Origin: Pyrocephalus nanus
Taxonomy: Eukaryota; Chordata; Aves; Passeriformes; Tyrannidae
Assembly: GCA_038380795.1 (NCBI GenBank)
Contig: CM076275.1
Span: 9,085,001 to 9,149,000 of the forward strand
Length of the DNA stretch: 64,000 nt
Reading direction: 5' to 3'
The translations under genes were made by a program, and so were the position numbers. The notes beneath the pieces were generated by a model that was not told the origin of the DNA, made no database searches, and saw only the letters and a list, made by a program, of their open reading frames with translations. The stretch's first letter is position 1. The number at the start of each line of letters is the position of its first letter. This document shows, piece after piece, positions 60,134-64,000 of the stretch.

Positions 60134-61839
60134 CCTATCAATTTTGCATGTTCACTAGACAGCAGAGCATGGCAATGTGTAAACAGGAACTGCATTAAAA
60201 AGATCAAGCTCCAGTAGACTCCTTTTCCTGAGAAAGACATGCCCAAGGAGACCCCAGATTTTCCTCTTTCCACTTCCATTTAAAAGACACAACCTGAAGC
60301 ATGTGGTGTGCTGGGTGAGAGACACTTCAATTTCTCTTTCCCTCTTGTGCAGATGAAGGTAAACATTTTTCCAGTCCAATATACAGACACTCACCACTGT
60401 CCTGACTACTTGCCAGACCTGCTGTGGAGATTCATGAATATTGACCTCTTAACTAATAAGCTTCATGCAAACTGTGCCTAAAATCAGTGGTAAGTTACTG
60501 ACCAGCATCACCCCTGAGCTCCCAGCAAACATAGCAGTATTTCACCAGCTCACTGTGCTCTTCATACCAACTCCTGGCTTTTTTGGTGCAGACAGCAGAG
60601 GCTCAGGGAGCAGTGGTTTTATAACTAAGCTGATTTAACTCAAACTGCCAAGGAAATGGGTATTTTCACTTTCTCCTCACTCCTGTGCCTACCTTTGTCC
60701 TTCTGTTGGCATGAGCATCAGCCAAGCTAGGGAACTGATCCAGCTGGAAACTATCTGCTTGTCTTTTCTCTTTCTGCTGGGTTAGTTTTCAGAAGGATCA
60801 GATTCCTAATCTGGCAGATCGCTCAAGAGCTGATTTTGGCACCGGGGAGAACACATGACCCAGCAGCAGGGACTTAGATCAGCTGAAACCAAGCCTAAAC
60901 CTACGCCTGCAGAGAACACCCATGGCCCACCCTGTGCCCACCCATGCAAAGATCATCTGCCTGCAGAAGAGGCTTTTCCCACAGTACTGTTCTGCTTCCA
61001 GAAGGGAACAAGCACATTTTGGGTGGTGCTGAGGCATGACCTCCCAGCTCTACCTGCTCCACTTGTACATCCCTTGCCACTGCTCTGCTGCCCCTTCTTC
61101 TCAGCTCTTATAAAAAGCTGAGGGCTCCACCCCAGCCTTCCCCTTGGATCAGTGTTATCTGTCTTTAAACAGTACCATGCCACTTACCCAGGGACTTTCT
61201 GTCCTCATGGACACTCATGTATTTACCACAGACACGTTAGATATGCATGTGCATATTCTAGTTCCCACAGGCTGAAGCAATGGGCTGTATTGCTCCAAAC
61301 CATTACTACTAAGCACAGTGTTTCTATGGCTACACCTTAATTTCTGCATTCAGCAACACATTCACTCTGTCTGTTTGTCTGTCTGCCTCTCCCTCGCACA
61401 CACACAAACTAAACATCCCTTCCCCCCTCACTCAATCTCCCCTCTCCACTCCAAATAACACCTCCACTCTTCCTCCCACACACAGCCTAAAAATTCAGAG
61501 TGGTTGTTTTTCGAGACCCAGCAAGAGGGGGCAAACTGATTCCAAGTGCCAGCAATCCCACAGTCTCCCAAGCCTCTAAGCCTATTTACAGCAAAGGTGG
61601 ACCTGGTCATGTTTTCTGGAGATCTCTAGTGTTATTTATGGTGGCATGAAGCCAAAGCAGTGTGAAAGAGCAGGCAGACCCCTAGGTCCCTCAAGCTGCT
61701 CACAAGAGGCTGGAGAGCTGGCCTGCTGAGTGGTAATAAAGAAGAAAATATCTCCCAGGAATTCTTGAATAAGAAACCTCGTGCAGGAGGGGTCAGCAGT
61801 CCCTTGGCCTCAAGGTGACTTGTTTAACAGTGTGAAATG
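60134..61839. other. Noncoding interval without recognised gene
   Basis: Contains a CTCAGCT/AGCTGAG hairpin at 61100-61122 with TATAAAA in the loop, and TCTG/TTTG and CA simple repeats at 61364-61407. No gene recognised. Confidence 0.6.
61364..61407. repeat. TCTG/TTTG-rich and (CA)n simple repeat
   Basis: Imperfect CTGT/TTGT units (61364-61388) followed by a short CA run (61397-61407). Confidence 0.75.
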
Positions 61840-62010
61840 AAGATATCGGTCGGATGTCGGGGAAATGCTAATGGCTGGGAGCAGCTCATGTCAAGCTGAA
61901 TAAATCCCTTGCTCTCCATTCTGAAACACAATGGCACATGAATGACTAAGCAATTCTGATAACAATTCAATAGACAAATGTCAGCTTGCTTTGATTAAAC
62001 ATTACTTGTG
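61840..62010. promoter_or_regulatory. Candidate conserved noncoding element
   Basis: Contains TATCGGTCGGATGTCGGG (three CpGs in an otherwise CpG-poor area), AATGCTAATGG, CTGATAACAATTC (SOX-type at 61959-61968), CAATAGACAAATG and CTTTGATTAAA (TCF/LEF-type, 61989-61999). No repeat family fits. Texture fits an enhancer; not verified. Confidence 0.38.
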
Positions 62011-63689
62011 GAGCTGTTTCAGGGCAGCTAAAGACACATCAGCCTATCTGTCTCACCCCAGCCCTCCCAGCAACCCAGCCAGGTCAGAGAGACATTTATT
62101 TCACAACAGCTACAACTGATTTTTTTTTTCCAAAGCAATTGGAACTCCTGTAACATTTGAACTAAATCTAGATTTATGCAAGTACAGCTGGGAAAATAAA
62201 AAAAGGCAAAATAGCTCCTCTCTATTTTAAGGCCTCAGTTTCACTGTCACTTCTCCCTTGCTACATCAGTTATCCCTTACAGCAGTAATAACATGGTCCA
62301 GTTTGGAGATATAGGTGGAACCAAGCCATGTAATTACGACATTTCCACATATATTCTTGCGTATTTGCAGTACTGAAATAACACTCCCCTAGCACACAGT
62401 TAGTCCAGAAAAACAGTTCAATCTAGGAATGTGGCTAAAACATGCAGCTGGGCTTTTATATGCTTCAAGTCAAACCCATTTTTAATTAAGTCCCCTATCT
62501 GTGCTGTAGGTCGGCCCTCTGCAAAATGATAACCAGTCCTTTTACTTTTGCAGGGAAATCTACGTGAGCAGCTTCTCCCAGTTTGAAGCTCCTGCCTTGC
62601 CAAGCCCCAAACCAGTTTTGAATGATGAAAGGAATAACCTCATCCTCACGCACGGGCTTCTCCCCTTGTCTCCAGTCAGTTGTGAAATGAGCTGCTCAGC
62701 ACTGCATCCGTAATGGGGACTGCAGTGCAGATGGCAAAAGCACAGTCACAACTCGTGCTGTGCCTCTGCCAGGAGAGGTGGGTGATGCAACCAGAGCTGC
62801 TTGGAGAAGCAAGGAGGGGAAGAGGGGCTGCTCCTCCTGAAGTGTTATCACCTTTCTGTCTATAGAAGAGGCAGTTTAGGGTAACAATAACTGGGGATGA
62901 TGTCCAAAAGATCCTGGGTGAAATACTGACTCCACTGCAGTCTGTGTGAATGAGGATTTCATCCCATGGTCAATGCTAGGCTGTGTTTCAGTGATGGTTA
63001 TTGCTTTGTAGTTGAGAGAACTCAAGGAGAAAAGAGCACAAGAACCTCCTACACCTCCACTGCACTCATCCCTTGGTCACTAAGAAGGAAAGCAGTCCCT
63101 TGAAAATGTTCACAGCCACCACCAGTCCCAGGGGCCTCATTGCCCAAGCGTTTGACCTCAGCCTAGAACAGTGAGTGATCACGCTATTTCTCTAATTTCA
63201 CTCTCAAGAAAGTCCTGTGGCTGCTTTCCTTTCTTCTGGGCTGGGAAAGAGCCTGTGGAACAATCTGCCCTTGTACACCCACAACCCACATCTACAAGGG
63301 TAAGTCTGTGCTACTTGGGTTACTGTGAATTGGTACTATTTCTTTAGATGAGGTCATTGGCTGAGTCCTGCAGGCAGAAGCCTCAGAGGAGACAACTACA
63401 CCAAGTATGTACAAAAATTTATAGGGACAATGACCACATATTTGTGTTTAGGTGTAGGTACATACACAGCAAGTAACTAAAAGTCAATAGGTTCCTATTT
63501 GCCCCTGGCTGCAAAGGGGAATTCTCAGCTGATCATTTGATAGTACAAAGCCACTTGCAAAATCACCAGGTTGGCCCTTATAGGTCTGTTGTTTTCAATA
63601 TTCTTTGAGAGTTTCCTCTGACGCCTGATTTGCTTTATTAGAGAAACCTACTCAAAGGGATTTGTGTGCATGCTCAGCTTGATTTGTGA
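62011..63689. other. Noncoding interval without recognised gene
   Basis: A T run near 62120-62130 only. No open frame above about 60 codons recognised; no mobile element seen. Confidence 0.65.
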
Positions 63690-64000
63690 ACTCCAACAGG
63701 AGGGGCAGCCAGTAAAATTAATGAGGTTCTGGGCAAATGATTGCCCATGCAGACCCACAGACATAAAGCATTAACTGACTGTCTAATTAACAAAGGCCAC
63801 GTGCCCGATTAAGCATGCAAATGCTGCTGCTTATACACACACATTGACACACATTAATGTCTCAGCGAGGATACATTTGCAAGTGTCTGCTTGGCACGAT
63901 GATGGAGCACACAGCCTGCTTCCATAAACACTTTTCAGTATGCAGAATGTACATACATGAAATAATCTGCTGCCCGTTTCTGTAATGAGCACAAATTCTT
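63690..64000. promoter_or_regulatory. Strong candidate conserved enhancer
   Basis: Very dense in intact regulator words: AAATTAATGAG (about 63715-63725), TAATTAA (63784-63790) fused to AACAAAGG (63789-63796, SOX/TCF type), E-box CACGTG (63798-63803), GATTAA (63808-63813), octamer ATGCAAAT (63815-63822, POU type), ACATTAATG (about 63851-63859) and TTTGCAAG. Four different site classes sit within 40 bp. The block runs to the window end and probably continues beyond it. No repeat or coding signal. Confidence 0.45.

Noticed and set aside
61100..61122. TATAAAA at 61109-61115 as a promoter
   Set aside because: It is the loop of a CTCAGCT/AGCTGAG inverted repeat with no GC flank, initiator or downstream exon.
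1..64000. Prokaryotic-type systems (operons, CRISPR arrays, phage genes) or endogenous retrovirus LTRs
   Set aside because: No regularly spaced repeats, operon-like frame packing, LTR pair, primer-binding site or pol-like frame was found; the only transposons are CR1 fragments and a few ancient relics.

Overview
This 64-kb window is vertebrate nuclear DNA, almost certainly from a bird. At least nine copies of the CR1 LINE carry the avian-type 3' end (the 'ggtttgggttggaaggga' motif, or its complement ending in 'attctatgat' tails). They are scattered on both strands and make up roughly 4-5% of the window. I cannot decide the order or species from the sequence. No mammalian Alu/B1-type SINEs, no full-length L1, and no bacterial or viral gene organisation are present.

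I find no protein-coding gene, tRNA, rRNA, known microRNA, CRISPR array or intact mobile element. Open frames reach 220 codons, but none shows a recognisable domain, and frames of this size occur on opposite strands of the same DNA. The window reads as intergenic or deep-intronic sequence.

Layout. 1-250: minus-strand CR1 cut by the window edge. 251-15.3 kb: unique noncoding DNA with poly-A/poly-T runs, a small GA-rich tandem repeat and a palindromic homeodomain-type site. 15.3-23.5 kb: four CR1 fragments (two minus, two plus), a GA microsatellite, one probable MIR and a perfect hairpin. 23.5-31.4 kb: unique sequence with homeodomain-site clusters. 31.4-44.1 kb: four CR1s (three plus, one minus, including the two longest), a second MIR-like piece, an ancient LINE/SINE tail, and several stretches that look conserved (32.9-33.2 kb, 37.2-38.0 kb). 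44.1-64 kb: CR1-free, with CpG-bearing patches (47.6-47.9, 51.5-51.7, 54.9-55.0 kb), strong stem-loops at 58.3 and 60.1 kb, and dense TAAT/SOX/POU/E-box clusters at 61.8-62.0 and 63.7-64.0 kb.

The best overall reading is a gene-poor regulatory landscape: many short blocks with homeodomain, SOX and TCF-like words and preserved CpGs, separated by decayed repeats. The regulatory calls are inference from motif content; no alignment could be run. The items most worth following are the 63.7-64.0 kb and 32.9-33.2 kb candidate conserved elements, the 58.3-kb and 60.1-kb stem-loops, the duplicated CACGTGATTA element at 38.0 kb, and a few open segments with good splice signals.
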